Below are positions 9,462 through 20,336 of a DNA stretch of 64,000 nt, one piece after another. The DNA is from an uncultured Mucilaginibacter sp. (GTDB lineage: Bacteria; Bacteroidota; Bacteroidia; Sphingobacteriales; Sphingobacteriaceae). A model generated the notes under the pieces. The model was not told where the DNA came from. It did not search any database and was given only the letters and a program-made list of their open reading frames with translations. Made by a program: the position numbers and the translations under genes. The first letter of the stretch is position 1, and every line of letters starts with the position of its first letter. The stretch covers positions 44,332-108,331 of the forward strand of contig CAIPFE010000012.1 in assembly GCA_903864275.1 (NCBI GenBank). The letters run 5' to 3'.

Positions 9462-11126
9462 TTATTTCAACCTTATCTCCGCAACACTGCATCCCTGCGG
9501 CACCATCGGGAACACATTATTTTCCTTGGTTACCATCACCTCTAACAGGTACGAGCCTTTGCTTTCCATCATTTCTTTCAATGCGCCTGCCAAATCTGCC
9601 CTGTCCGAAACACATTTGCCAGGAATTTTATAGGCTGCGGCAACCGCCACGAAATCGGGGCTTTCAATGTCGACAAACGAGTACCTGCGTTCATTAAACA
9701 ACTCCTGCCACTGGCGTACCATACCCAGGAATTTATTATTCAAGATGATGATCTTTATATCTATTCCGGTTTGCATAATGGTGCCCAGTTCCTGCAAGGT
9801 CATCTGGAAACCGCCGTCGCCGATGATGGCGATAACATCCCGCTCCTGTGCGCCAAATTTTGCGCCGATGGCTGCGGGCAGGGCAAAGCCCATAGTGCCT
9901 AAACCGCCGCTGGTAATGTTGCTGCGCGTTTTGTTTAATATGGCATACCGGCAGGCTACCATCTGGTGCTGGCCAACGTCGGTAACAATAACTGCCTCGC
10001 CTTTGGTAAGCTCATTCAGCTGCTTGATCACTTCGCCCATAGTCAACTCACCCGACGCAGGGTTTAATTCGGCATGTATAACCGCGTCGTACTCCTGCTG
10101 CGAGTAATCGTCGAATCTTTCATGCCATTTGGTATGTGTTTTCGGTTCGATGAGTGCTGTAAGCAGGGGCAATGTTTCTTTGCAGTCGCCCCAAACGGGT
10201 ACGGTCGACTTTACATTTTTATCTATTTCGGCAGGGTCAATATCCAGGTGGACAACTTTCGCCTGTTTTGCATATTTATCAAGGCGGCCGGTAACCCGGT
10301 CGTCAAAGCGCATGCCTATCGCGATAAGCACATCGCATTCGTTGGTCAGTACATTGGGGCCATAATTGCCGTGCATGCCCAGCATACCCACGTTAAGCGG
10401 GTGATCTGTCGGGATAGCGCCCGCACCTAAAATGGTCCATGCTGCTGGGATGCCGCTTTTTTCAACAAATGCTTTAAATTCATCTTCGGCGCTGCCTAAA
10501 ATAACACCCTGCCCCCAAATGATGAACGGCCTTTTGGCATTGTTGATCAGTTCGGCTGCCTGCTGAATATACTGCGGGCGAACGATAGGTTTTGGCCTGT
10601 AACTGCGTATATGATCGCATTTGGTATAACCTTCATAGCTGAATTTTTGTATTTGCGCGTTTTTTGTGATGTCGATGAGTACCGGGCCTGGCCTCCCGCT
10701 TTTGGCAATATAAAAGGCCTTGGCAAGCACCTCGGGTATTTCGGTAGCATCGGTTACCTGGTAGTTCCATTTAGTAACCGGGGTGGTGATATTGATCACA
10801 TCGGTCTCCTGGAAAGCATCGGTGCCTAACAAATGGGCAAAAACCTGGCCGGTAATACATACCAATGGCGTGCTATCTATTTGCGCGTCGGCCAAACCGG
10901 TTACTAAATTTGTTGCACCGGGACCGCTGGTGGCAAATACCACGCCGACCTTGCCCGATGTACGTGCATAACCCTGCCCGGCATGAATACCACCCTGCTC
11001 GTGGCGGACCAGGATATGGTTTAATTTATCACTATAATCAAATAAAGCATCGTAAATGGGCATAATTGCACCACCCGGATACCCAAAAATGGTATCCACA
11101 CCCTCGGCTATCAATGCATCTAACAA
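9462..11126 (-). CDS. ilvB: Acetolactate synthase large subunit (start uncertain; homologous reading frame extends upstream)
   Basis: LLDALIAEGVDTIFGYPGGAIMPIYDALFDYSDKLNHILVRHEQGGIHAGQGYARTSGKVGVVFATSGPGATNLVTGLADAQIDSTPLVCITGQV. TTG start at 11126; frame open further upstream (...EVSGSVA). Confidence 0.95.
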   Translation of the reverse strand: MLDALIAEGVDTIFGYPGGAIMPIYDALFDYSDKLNHILVRHEQGGIHAGQGYARTSGKVGVVFATSGPGATNLVTGLADAQIDSTPLVCITGQVFAHLLGTDAFQETDVINITTPVTKWNYQVTDATEIPEVLAKAFYIAKSGRPGPVLIDITKNAQIQKFSYEGYTKCDHIRSYRPKPIVRPQYIQQAAELINNAKRPFIIWGQGVILGSAEDEFKAFVEKSGIPAAWTILGAGAIPTDHPLNVGMLGMHGNYGPNVLTNECDVLIAIGMRFDDRVTGRLDKYAKQAKVVHLDIDPAEIDKNVKSTVPVWGDCKETLPLLTALIEPKTHTKWHERFDDYSQQEYDAVIHAELNPASGELTMGEVIKQLNELTKGEAVIVTDVGQHQMVACRYAILNKTRSNITSGGLGTMGFALPAAIGAKFGAQERDVIAIIGDGGFQMTLQELGTIMQTGIDIKIIILNNKFLGMVRQWQELFNERRYSFVDIESPDFVAVAAAYKIPGKCVSDRADLAGALKEMMESKGSYLLEVMVTKENNVFPMVPQGCSVAEIRLK

Positions 11127-11220
11127 CGCTACTGATCCGGATACCTCTGCTGCTTGTGATTTCGCCGGTTCTTCGGCGATTTCAACGATTGTTTGTGTTT
11201 CTACTGATTTATTTTTGTGA

Positions 11221-11253
11221 TGATTTCACCGATTAAGTAGTGATTTCACCGAT
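11221..11253. repeat. Two TGATTTCACCGAT copies at the 5' end of ilvB
   Basis: tgatttcaccgattaagtagtgatttcaccgat. Confidence 0.85.
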
Positions 11254-11282
11254 TTTCATTCTGTCATTTACTTGCCGCCATG

Positions 11283-11309
11283 CTTCCCCCTTTAGGGGGT
11301 TAGGGGGCC
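11283..11309. repeat. CCCCCTTTAGGGGGTTAGGGGGC repeat
   Basis: cttccccctttagggggttagggggcc directly after the ilvD stop. Confidence 0.85.
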
Positions 11310-13018
11310 TAAAACTCATCAGTAACACAACCCTCTGCTGCTGTGCTCACTGTTTTTGCGTATTTATATAGTAGCCCGCTTTTGGCTTTCAATGCCGGCT
11401 TCACCCAATTGACTCGTCTTTCCGCGATCTCTGCATCACTAACTTTCAGTGTCATGGTGCGGTTTATTGCATCAATTTCAATGCGGTCATCATCCTTCAC
11501 AAAGGCTATCAGGCCGCCGTCGTAAGCCTCGGGCGTGATGTGGCCAACCACGAAACCATGCGTGCCGCCGCTGAAACGGCCATCGGTAATTAATGCGACC
11601 GAAGCGCCTAAGCCTGCGCCAAAAATTGCGCCGGTTGGTTTCAGCATTTCGGGCATACCGGGTGCGCCTTTGGGGCCAATGTTGCGGATCACAACCACAT
11701 CGCCTGCTTTAACATGACCACTTTGTATACCGTGGATGAGCTCAAACTCCCCATCAAAAACCCGTGCCGGGCCTTCAAAGCTGGTGCCTTCCTTGCCTGT
11801 TATTTTGGCAACGCTGCCGCCCTCCGCTAAATTGCCGTATAGTATCTGTAAATGCCCGGTGGCCTTTATTGGCTTTTCAGCCGGGCGTATAACTGTTTGT
11901 GTTTCGAAATTTATTTCGGGCACATCCTCCATGTTTTCGGCGATAGTTTTGCCGGTAACGGTGAGGCAGCTGCCGTCCAGCCAGCCCAGTTTCAGCAGGT
12001 ATTTCATCACCGCCGGAACGCCGCCAACTTTGTGCAGGTCTTCCATCATGTATTTGCCGCTGGGCTTCATATCGGCCAGTACGGGGATGCGGTTGCTTAT
12101 TTCCTGGAAATCATCCTGCGTTAATTTTACGCCGATGCTTTTTGCTATCGCGATGAGATGCAAAACCGCGTTGGTCGATCCGCCAAGGACCATCACCACG
12201 ATAATGGCATTTTCAAATGCCGCGCGGGTCATGATGTCGGAGGGCTTGATATCCTGCTCCAGTAATATCTTTATCGCTTTTCCGGCTGCCAGACATTCAG
12301 CCTGCTTTTCAGGACTTAAAGCCGGGTTGGAAGAGGAATATGGTAAACTCATACCCAAAGCCTCGATAGCCGCCGCCATGGTATTGGCCGTATAAATGCC
12401 GCCGCAGGCGCCTGCGCCCGGGCATGCATTTCTAATGATCTCTTTAAAATCTATTTCATCCATATTGCCGGCTATCTTTTGGCCCAAAGCCTCAAATGCC
12501 GAAACTATGTTCAAATCTTCTCCTTTATAATGGCCTGGTTTTATGGTGCCGCCATAGACCATTATGGATGGCCTGTTCAGCCTGCCCATGGCCATCACCG
12601 AGCCCGGCATATTTTTATCACAGCCCGGAAGCGCCACCAAAGCATCATAATACTGCGCGCCTACCACCGCCTCTATGGAATCGGCAATAACATCACGGCT
12701 CACCAGCGAGTAGCGCATGCCATCGGTGCCCATGCTCATGCCATCGCTAACGCCAATGGTATGGAAGATGAGGCCCACCAGATTTTCTTCCCAGATGCCT
12801 TGTTTAACCAGTTTGGCAAGGTCGTTAAGGTGCATGTTACAGGTATTGCCATCATAGCCCATGCTGGCCACGCCAACCTGCGCTTTTTGCATATCGTCGT
12901 CGGTTAAACCAATACCGTAAAGCATCGCCTGGGCTCCCGGCTGGGTTGGGTCCTGCGTAAATGTTTTACTGTAACGGTTTAATTCTATCGCTGCTAACGT
13001 GTCGGTTGATGAGCTCAT
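11309..13018 (-). CDS. ilvD: Dihydroxy-acid dehydratase
   Basis: [80 protein letters not shown] at 13018 preferred over track start 13114. Confidence 0.96.
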   Translation of the reverse strand: MSSSTDTLAAIELNRYSKTFTQDPTQPGAQAMLYGIGLTDDDMQKAQVGVASMGYDGNTCNMHLNDLAKLVKQGIWEENLVGLIFHTIGVSDGMSMGTDGMRYSLVSRDVIADSIEAVVGAQYYDALVALPGCDKNMPGSVMAMGRLNRPSIMVYGGTIKPGHYKGEDLNIVSAFEALGQKIAGNMDEIDFKEIIRNACPGAGACGGIYTANTMAAAIEALGMSLPYSSSNPALSPEKQAECLAAGKAIKILLEQDIKPSDIMTRAAFENAIIVVMVLGGSTNAVLHLIAIAKSIGVKLTQDDFQEISNRIPVLADMKPSGKYMMEDLHKVGGVPAVMKYLLKLGWLDGSCLTVTGKTIAENMEDVPEINFETQTVIRPAEKPIKATGHLQILYGNLAEGGSVAKITGKEGTSFEGPARVFDGEFELIHGIQSGHVKAGDVVVIRNIGPKGAPGMPEMLKPTGAIFGAGLGASVALITDGRFSGGTHGFVVGHITPEAYDGGLIAFVKDDDRIEIDAINRTMTLKVSDAEIAERRVNWVKPALKAKSGLLYKYAKTVSTAAEGCVTDEF

Positions 13019-13507
13019 TTTATATTGCTGTAAGGCTATTTGTATAAATTTTTTTATTAGTAATTTAGATTTGCCTGGTATTGCAAATTGATATTTGTAA
13101 GTTAGATATACCAAAAAGGAATAACAAGGAATAAAATAAATTTCTTCAATTAGTATTTAATTTGGCATATCATATCAAATTCAATATAATAAACTGCAAA
13201 TAACATTGGTTAAGATACAATATATTTAACAAAATAGACCAAAGTTCAAAACGGTATTCGGTACATATTTTATGCATGCATAGTAAATTGGTGATTTTCT
13301 TCGTGAAATGGGGATGTTGATGTGCGGATTTGCAAATGTGCGAGTGTGAGGATGAGGGGGAAATGGGCGGGGGTTGAACACCGTGGGGGTAACCCAGGTT
13401 GGAACGCTTTTAGGCGCTTGGCCGCGGTAAACTTAAACCCAGTGGTAGGGAGTTTTGGCGGCAATAAATAGGTGGCCAACATAAGCAGCCCAATTGTGTG
13501 CCATATT

Positions 13508-13546
13508 AAAAACAAAAAGCGCCCGGACAATTATGCCCGGGCGCTG
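13508..13546 (-). terminator. Rho-independent-like terminator downstream of atpC
   Basis: AGCGCCCGG acaattatg CCGGGCGCT stem; on the minus strand followed by TTTTTGTTTTT. Confidence 0.8.
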
Positions 13547-13566
13547 TATTTAATATTGTTTGGAAT

Positions 13567-13821
13567 TTATTTTGCAGTTATACCTTCGGCTAAAATAATA
13601 ACCTTATTATTCGAGGCTTCAACAACTCCGCCTTGTATAAAATAAACTTCTTCTTTGCCTCCGCTGCCGCCGCGAACGGTAATTTTCCCGTCTTCCAAAG
13701 TGGAAACGATAGGCGCGTGGTGGTTTAATATCTCGAAAAAACCCAAAGTACCAGGCAGGGTTACCGAGGTAGCCTCGCCTTCGTAAACTTTTTTATCGGG
13801 AGTAAGGATCTCTAATGTCAT
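13567..13821 (-). CDS. atpC: F0F1 ATP synthase subunit epsilon
   Basis: MTLEILTPDKKVYEGEATSVTLPGTLGFFEILNHHAPIVSTLEDGKITV. Confidence 0.93.
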   Translation of the reverse strand: MTLEILTPDKKVYEGEATSVTLPGTLGFFEILNHHAPIVSTLEDGKITVRGGSGGKEEVYFIQGGVVEASNNKVIILAEGITAK

Positions 13822-13827
13822 GTTTAT

Positions 13828-13921
13828 TTAGATATGAGATATGGGATGTGAGATATGAGATATAAGATTTGAGAATGTTATGTCCTCTTTTATCTCATAT
13901 CTCAAATCTTACGTCTCATAT
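13828..13921. repeat. GAGATATGAGA-type inverted repeat between atpD and atpC
   Basis: agatatgagatatgggatgtgagatatgagatataagatttgaga ... tatctcatatctcaaatcttacgtctcatatct. Confidence 0.75.
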
Positions 13922-15442
<1,521 letters not shown>

Positions 15443-15563
15443 TTAATGTATTTACAATGAAACGGGCGGGGATATAAAGACACCCGCTATTTCGCGGCGC
15501 AAAGTTAAGATTTATCTGCAAAAAATAAAATAAGTCAGGAAGAATTTTCAGTTTGGTGTTTAG

Positions 15564-15591
15564 TCCATGGTCGATGGTCCATAGACCATGG
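15564..15591. repeat. CCATGGTC...GACCATGG inverted repeat
   Basis: ccatggtcgatggtccatagaccatgg upstream of atpD. Confidence 0.6.
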
Positions 15592-15721
15592 TAAATGGGG
15601 TTCCATCCGGACAATCATCTATGTACTATGGTCTATAGGCTATCGGCCAAAATATTTTTCATAAACTATTGTAAAATAGTATTTTATATTGTTAATTTTA
15701 TTTCATCAAACAATTTAAACC

Positions 15722-16249
15722 ATGAAAAAACTATTCATTATCACAACCCTGTTCCTGATCGGGGCTGCCTGCCTGCTGTCGGCATGCGGCGGCAAGTCAA
15801 TTTTCGGCTCTTCAAACGTCGACAGTACCGCGATGAGGGTACAAAAAAACAAGCGAACCGCTTTGGATGCCGAAATGGCCATGAACTCACACGATGTGAT
15901 TGGTTTATTTAAGGATTGTGCCCCCGATTATGTAGAATACCAAAGCGGGGAGTCGAAACCCATGAACATTGATTCAGCAAAAGCTGCGATGAAAGATTTT
16001 TTTACGGCCTTCCCTGACGTCAAGGGCGATAGCCTGATTTACCTGGGCCAGGGGGATACAGTAGTTGTGATGGGTACCTGGAGCGGCAAGTTCAAAGGGG
16101 CCATGGGGCCGATGAAGCCGACCGGAAAACCATTCAAGGTGTTTGATGAAGATATTTTTTCATTTAATAAAGATGGGAAAATAACATCTCATAGGTCTGT
16201 ACAGTCCGTGAATACTTACATCAGCCAGGTATCAAAGAAAGCTCATTAA
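15722..16249 (+). CDS. NTF2/SnoaL-like lipoprotein
   Basis: Signal peptide with lipobox LLSAC; AMNSHDVIGLFKDCAPDYVEYQ... typical of SnoaL-like ester-cyclase folds. Confidence 0.7.
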   Translation: MKKLFIITTLFLIGAACLLSACGGKSIFGSSNVDSTAMRVQKNKRTALDAEMAMNSHDVIGLFKDCAPDYVEYQSGESKPMNIDSAKAAMKDFFTAFPDVKGDSLIYLGQGDTVVVMGTWSGKFKGAMGPMKPTGKPFKVFDEDIFSFNKDGKITSHRSVQSVNTYISQVSKKAH

Positions 16250-16260
16250 CGGTATATTAG

Positions 16261-16299
16261 CCCCACCCAAGCACTTTGCATAACAGTGCTGGGTGAGGC
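16261..16299. terminator. Hairpin between convergent genes (possible bidirectional terminator)
   Basis: CCCCACCCAAGCACT ttgcataac AGTGCTGGGTGAGG. Confidence 0.65.
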
Positions 16300-17283
16300 T
16301 TACGGCCAAGTCAATACGATCTTGCCGATATGCTTGCTGCTTTCCATCAGATCGTGCGCCTCATCTGCATTTTTTGCATCGAATACCGAATTTATAATTG
16401 GTTTTATCTTACCCGACGCCAACAGTGGCCAGATCACGTTTTCGAGGTTATAGGCTATATTGGCTTTGAATTCCGTGTCTCGTGCCCGAAGGGTTGAGCC
16501 GGTTATGGTAAGCCTTTTACGCATGACCGCTGAAAGGTCGACCTGCACATCTTTTCCCATCATCATGTTTATCAATACCAGCCGCCCGTCGTCGGCCAGG
16601 GAATTTATATTGGGCTGAACATAGTCACCGCCGACCATATCCAAAATTACATCAACGCCTCTTCCGTTGGTAAGCTGCTGGATAGCTTCTGCGAAGTTTT
16701 CGGTGTTATAATTGATGGCTTTGGCGGCGCCCAGATGTTCGCAAAAACGGCATTTTTCGTGGGAGCCTGCGGTTATATAAACTGCGTGGCCCAACGCTTT
16801 TGCCATTTGGATGGCAGCAACACCGATGCCGCTTGAGCCGCCATGCACCAACAGGCTTTCTTCGTTTTTTAAGGCGCCTCTGTCGAACACGTTGCTCCAA
16901 ACGGTAAAAAAGGTTTCGGGCAAAGCCGCGGCTTCAATAAATGTAAAGTTGTGCGGTATTGGCAGGCATTGCCCTTCGGGAACGCTGCAATATTCCGCAT
17001 AACCGCCGCCGGTTACCAGGGCGCAAACTTTATCGCCAATTTTCCAACGCCCAACTTTTGTACCTGTTTTTACAATAACGCCGGCAATTTCAAGTCCGGG
17101 GATATCCTGCGACGCCCCGGCGGGAGGCGGGTAATTACCTTTGCGCTGGGAAACATCCGGCCGGTTAACGCCCGCGGCTGCAACTTTTACCAGTACTTCA
17201 TGTGCTGCATAGGCGGGGGTAGGCCTTTCGGCGATCTGCAAAACTTCGGGGCCGCCGGGGCGGGTTATGATCACTGCTTTCAT
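16300..17283 (-). CDS. NAD(P)H-quinone oxidoreductase (PIG3-like MDR family)
   Basis: [24 protein letters not shown]...[54 protein letters not shown]. Confidence 0.92.
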   Translation of the reverse strand: [327 protein letters not shown]

Positions 17284-17501
17284 TAGGTAAATATAACCTT
17301 ATTCAGCAAGGGAATGTTTGTTAAAAAAGGAAATCAGCAGCGCATTCAAAGATCTTTCTCCTTTTACCTTCGGATTTAACCTCACCTCAATCATTCCCCC
17401 AACTGTCCATCGTATTAGCCATCGTTAAAATTGACTTTCTAATTATAGAGCTACGGCCAGACTTTGGCTTAATTGTTATTCCTTTGCAGAAAAAATCAAC
17501 T

Positions 17502-17963
17502 ATGTCATTACAGCCAGGTCAGCCCGCCCCACAGTTCACTTTAGTATCCTCTGCAAAACAAAAAGTATCCCTGTCAGATTTTAAAGGTAAAAAAGTAGTC
17601 CTTCAATTCTTCCCGATGGCATTTACAGGTACCTGTACCACCCAGTTATGCACTATGCGCGATAATTTCGGCTATTACGATGGTTCTAATGCCGTAATTT
17701 TGGGTGTATCGGTTGATTCGCCTTTTACCCTTGCAAAATATAAGGACGAGTACAATTACCAGTTTGAATTGCTTTCAGATTTTAATAAAGAAGTTTCAAC
17801 GGCGTATAATTGCATTTACAAAGAGTTTGTATTGGGATTAAAAGGGGTTGCCAAACGCGCGGCTTTTGTGATAGATGAAGATCAGAATATCGTCTATGCT
17901 GAAGTGCTGGAAGTAGCAACCGACCTGCCCGATTTTGCCGCCATAGCCGAAGCTATAAAGTAA
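17502..17963 (+). CDS. Peroxiredoxin (AhpC/TSA, AhpE/Bcp-like)
   Basis: MSLQPGQPAPQFTLVSSAKQKVSLSDFKGKKVVLQFFPMAFTGTCTTQLCTMRDNF. Confidence 0.9.
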   Translation: MSLQPGQPAPQFTLVSSAKQKVSLSDFKGKKVVLQFFPMAFTGTCTTQLCTMRDNFGYYDGSNAVILGVSVDSPFTLAKYKDEYNYQFELLSDFNKEVSTAYNCIYKEFVLGLKGVAKRAAFVIDEDQNIVYAEVLEVATDLPDFAAIAEAIK

Positions 17964-17999
17964 TTTTGAAAAATATTATAGCGGAATGAAAAGAAATCC

Positions 18000-18008
18000 T
18001 ATTTTTGC
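18000..18008 (+). promoter_or_regulatory. Candidate Bacteroidota -7 box upstream of the tRNA-Arg 5' fragment
   Basis: TATTTTTGC matches TAnnTTTG(C), 15 nt before the first base of the tRNA fragment. Confidence 0.4.
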
Positions 18009-18023
18009 AGTCCGTTTTAAAAA

Positions 18024-18079
18024 GCACTTGTACCTGCCTGCCGGCAGGCAGGGCTCAATTGAATAGAGCATCTGACTAC
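18024..18079 (+). pseudogene. Truncated tRNA-Arg 5' half, interrupted by a 20-bp palindrome
   Basis: GCACTTGTA-[CCTGCCTGCCGGCAGGCAGG]-GCTCAATTGAATAGAGCATCTGACTAC; matches 5' 36 nt of the intact tRNA at 18317 with two mismatches, ends within the anticodon loop. Confidence 0.85.
18033..18052. repeat. Perfect 20-bp palindrome CCTGCCTGCCGGCAGGCAGG inside the tRNA fragment
   Basis: Read directly; self-complementary. Confidence 0.95.
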
Positions 18080-18083
18080 TTAT

Positions 18084-18326
18084 ATGTATTTTGTATATGT
18101 TTTACTAAGTGAAAAAAACGGACACAGATATGTTGGGATGAGTAATGATCCTGAAAAAAGGGTACTTCAACACAACGCGGGGTATACTAAATCAACTAAA
18201 GCCTACCGGCCTTGGGTAATGGTTTATTCGGAAAGCTTTGAAACTTTGTTAGAAGCTGTAAACCGCGAAAAGTACCTCAAATCCGGTATCGGACGGGAAT
18301 ATTTGGATAGAATATTGCACTTGTAG
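18084..18326 (+). CDS. GIY-YIG domain nuclease (UPF0213-like); stop codon lies inside tRNA-Arg
   Basis: MYFVYVLLSEKNGHRYVGMSNDPEKRVLQHNAGYTKSTKAYRPWVMVYSESF...; terminal CAC TTG TAG is tRNA nt 2-10. Confidence 0.9.
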   Translation: MYFVYVLLSEKNGHRYVGMSNDPEKRVLQHNAGYTKSTKAYRPWVMVYSESFETLLEAVNREKYLKSGIGREYLDRILHL

Positions 18327-18390
18327 CTCAATTGGATAGAGCACCTGACTACGGATCAGGAGGTTAGGGGTTCGACTCCCTTCAAGTGCA
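18317..18390 (+). tRNA. tRNA-Arg (anticodon ACG)
   Basis: GCACTTG-TA-GCTC-AATTGGATA-GAGC-A-CCTGA-CTACGGA-TCAGG-AGGTT-AGGGG-TTCGACT-CCCTT-CAAGTGC-A folds as a cloverleaf; no encoded CCA. Confidence 0.93.
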
Positions 18391-18393
18391 CTT

Positions 18394-18457
18394 GGTCAAT
18401 AGTCATTGGTCATTAGTCATTAGGTGAAATTTACCAGGGACTAATGACAATTGACAA
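18394..18457. repeat. GTCATTGGTCATTAGTC / GACTAATGACAATTGAC inverted repeat right after the tRNA
   Basis: ggtcaatagtcattggtcattagtc ... gactaatgacaattgac; same family at 6437-6477. Confidence 0.65.
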
Positions 18458-18506
18458 ATTCAAAGCCTTTATGTGATGTACCGGAAGGCTTTAATTTAAT
18501 CACAGC

Positions 18507-19079
18507 ATGCTTAACCTTGTATTGTTTGGTCCTCCCGGAGCCGGGAAAGGTACACAGTCGCAAAAGCTTATTGAAAAATATGGGTTGATCCACCTTTCAA
18601 CAGGCGACTTATTACGCAGCGAAATTTCACAGGGTACTGCACTTGGCCTGGAAGCAAAGAAACTAATGGACCACGGCATTCTTGTTCCCGATGAAGTGGT
18701 GATCGGTATGATCAGCCATAAGCTGGATGCTAATAAAGACGCAAAGGGATTTATTTTTGATGGCTTTCCGCGCACAGTGGCCCAGGCCGAAGCTTTGGAT
18801 AATCTGCTCGAAACTAAGAACGCGCCAATATCAGGCATGATAGCGCTTGAAGTTAACGATGCTGAATTGGAACAGCGCTTATTATTACGGGGTAAGGATT
18901 CGGGCCGCCCCGATGACGCTAATCCCGAAGTGATCCGCAAACGTATAAAAGAATATAACGATAAAACTGCACCCGTTGCCGGCTTCTATAAGACCCAAAA
19001 TAAATTTAAAAGCATAAACGGCATTGGCTCAATTGGCGAGATATTTGATGCCATCAGTGCGGTTATAACCTCGTATTGA
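18507..19079 (+). CDS. adk: Adenylate kinase
   Basis: MLNLVLFGPPGAGKGTQSQKLIEKYGLIHLSTGDLLR; FDGFPRTVAQAEAL; GRPDDANPEVIRKRIKEY. Confidence 0.96.
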   Translation: MLNLVLFGPPGAGKGTQSQKLIEKYGLIHLSTGDLLRSEISQGTALGLEAKKLMDHGILVPDEVVIGMISHKLDANKDAKGFIFDGFPRTVAQAEALDNLLETKNAPISGMIALEVNDAELEQRLLLRGKDSGRPDDANPEVIRKRIKEYNDKTAPVAGFYKTQNKFKSINGIGSIGEIFDAISAVITSY

Positions 19080-19235
19080 TCTCAGATTTTTTTTGATTTC
19101 GGATTTTCGATTTCGGATTTAAAGAAAGAAGATGATTCCAACATCAAAAATAATTCCGAAACGGCGCAGCCCTCTTGAACGCCATTGAAAAACAAACAAC
19201 AGTGAAAAATCGTAATTCGTAAATTCGAAATCAAA

Positions 19236-20243
19236 ATGTCTCAAGGTTCAAATTTTGTTGATTATGTGAAGATATGCTGCCGTTCCGGTCATGGGGGGGC
19301 AGGCTCATCTCATCTACATCGCGATATACTGACTTCAAAAGGTGGCCCTGATGGCGGAGACGGCGGGCGTGGCGGGCATGTGATTATAAAAGGCAATAGC
19401 CAGTTATGGACAATGCTTCACCTTAAGTACCGCAAGCACGTAATTGCCGGCGACGGTGATCCCGGTGGGAGTTCGTTACGAACTGGTAAAACGGGGAGGG
19501 ACGAGATACTGGAAGTCCCTTTGGGCACCACAGTTAAAAACGCAGAAACCGGCGAAATTATTTTTGAGATAACCCAGGATGGCGAGACAAAGATATTGAC
19601 ACCGGGCGGCCGGGGTGGGCAGGGGAATTGGCATTTTAAAACGTCGACCCAGCAAACCCCTCGTTTTTCGCAGCCCGGGGAAGAGGGCAAAGAGGACTGG
19701 AATATTCTGGAATTAAAGATACTGGCTGATGTAGGCCTCGTTGGGTTCCCGAACGCCGGGAAATCGACTTTACTTTCAGTGGTATCTGCAGCTAAGCCCG
19801 AAATAGCTGACTATGCCTTTACCACCATCGTGCCTAACCTTGGGATAGTTGCCTACCGGGGCGGCAAATCATTTGTAATGGCTGATATTCCCGGAATTAT
19901 TGAGGGGGCGTCGCAAGGGAAAGGGCTTGGGTTCAGGTTTTTGCGCCATATTGAAAGAAACTCTGTATTATTGTTTATGGTGCCTGCTGACACTACGCGT
20001 ACCATAAGAGAAGAATACCGGATACTGCTGCACGAATTAAAAGAATATAACCCCGAACTGATACACAAGCCGCGTGTTTTGGCAGTTACAAAATCAGACA
20101 TGCTGGATGACGAGCTTCTGCAGGAAATGAAAAAGGAACTTCCCTCGGATGTTCCTTCGATCTTTATATCATCGGTAGCTCAGAAAAACATTAATGAGCT
20201 TAAGGATTTACTTTGGCGGGAGATAAACAGGGAGTCGTTGTAA
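19236..20243 (+). CDS. obgE: GTPase ObgE/CgtA
   Basis: [82 protein letters not shown]. Confidence 0.96.
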   Translation: MSQGSNFVDYVKICCRSGHGGAGSSHLHRDILTSKGGPDGGDGGRGGHVIIKGNSQLWTMLHLKYRKHVIAGDGDPGGSSLRTGKTGRDEILEVPLGTTVKNAETGEIIFEITQDGETKILTPGGRGGQGNWHFKTSTQQTPRFSQPGEEGKEDWNILELKILADVGLVGFPNAGKSTLLSVVSAAKPEIADYAFTTIVPNLGIVAYRGGKSFVMADIPGIIEGASQGKGLGFRFLRHIERNSVLLFMVPADTTRTIREEYRILLHELKEYNPELIHKPRVLAVTKSDMLDDELLQEMKKELPSDVPSIFISSVAQKNINELKDLLWREINRESL

Positions 20244-20328
20244 GGGTTGTAAAAGGTATAATAAATTGTAAAGGTTAAAAACAACTTACAACACTTACAA
20301 CATTTTTAACCTATACAACCCTTTATAA
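20237..20328. repeat. Imperfect inverted repeat overlapping the obgE stop codon
   Basis: TTGTAAGGGTTGTAAAAGG...GGTTAAAAA...TTTTTAACCTATACAACCCTT. Confidence 0.6.
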
Positions 20329-20336
20329 TCAACAGC

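Noticed and set aside
9134-9697. 187-aa plus-strand ORF
   Set aside because: Spans the antisense of ilvN, an intergenic repeat and ilvB; not a real gene.
11736-12395. 219-aa plus-strand ORF
   Set aside because: Antisense to ilvD, whose protein is unambiguous.
13270-13530. 86-aa minus-strand ORF
   Set aside because: Lies in the atpC/ilvD intergenic space and overlaps the terminator U-tract; composition not protein-like.
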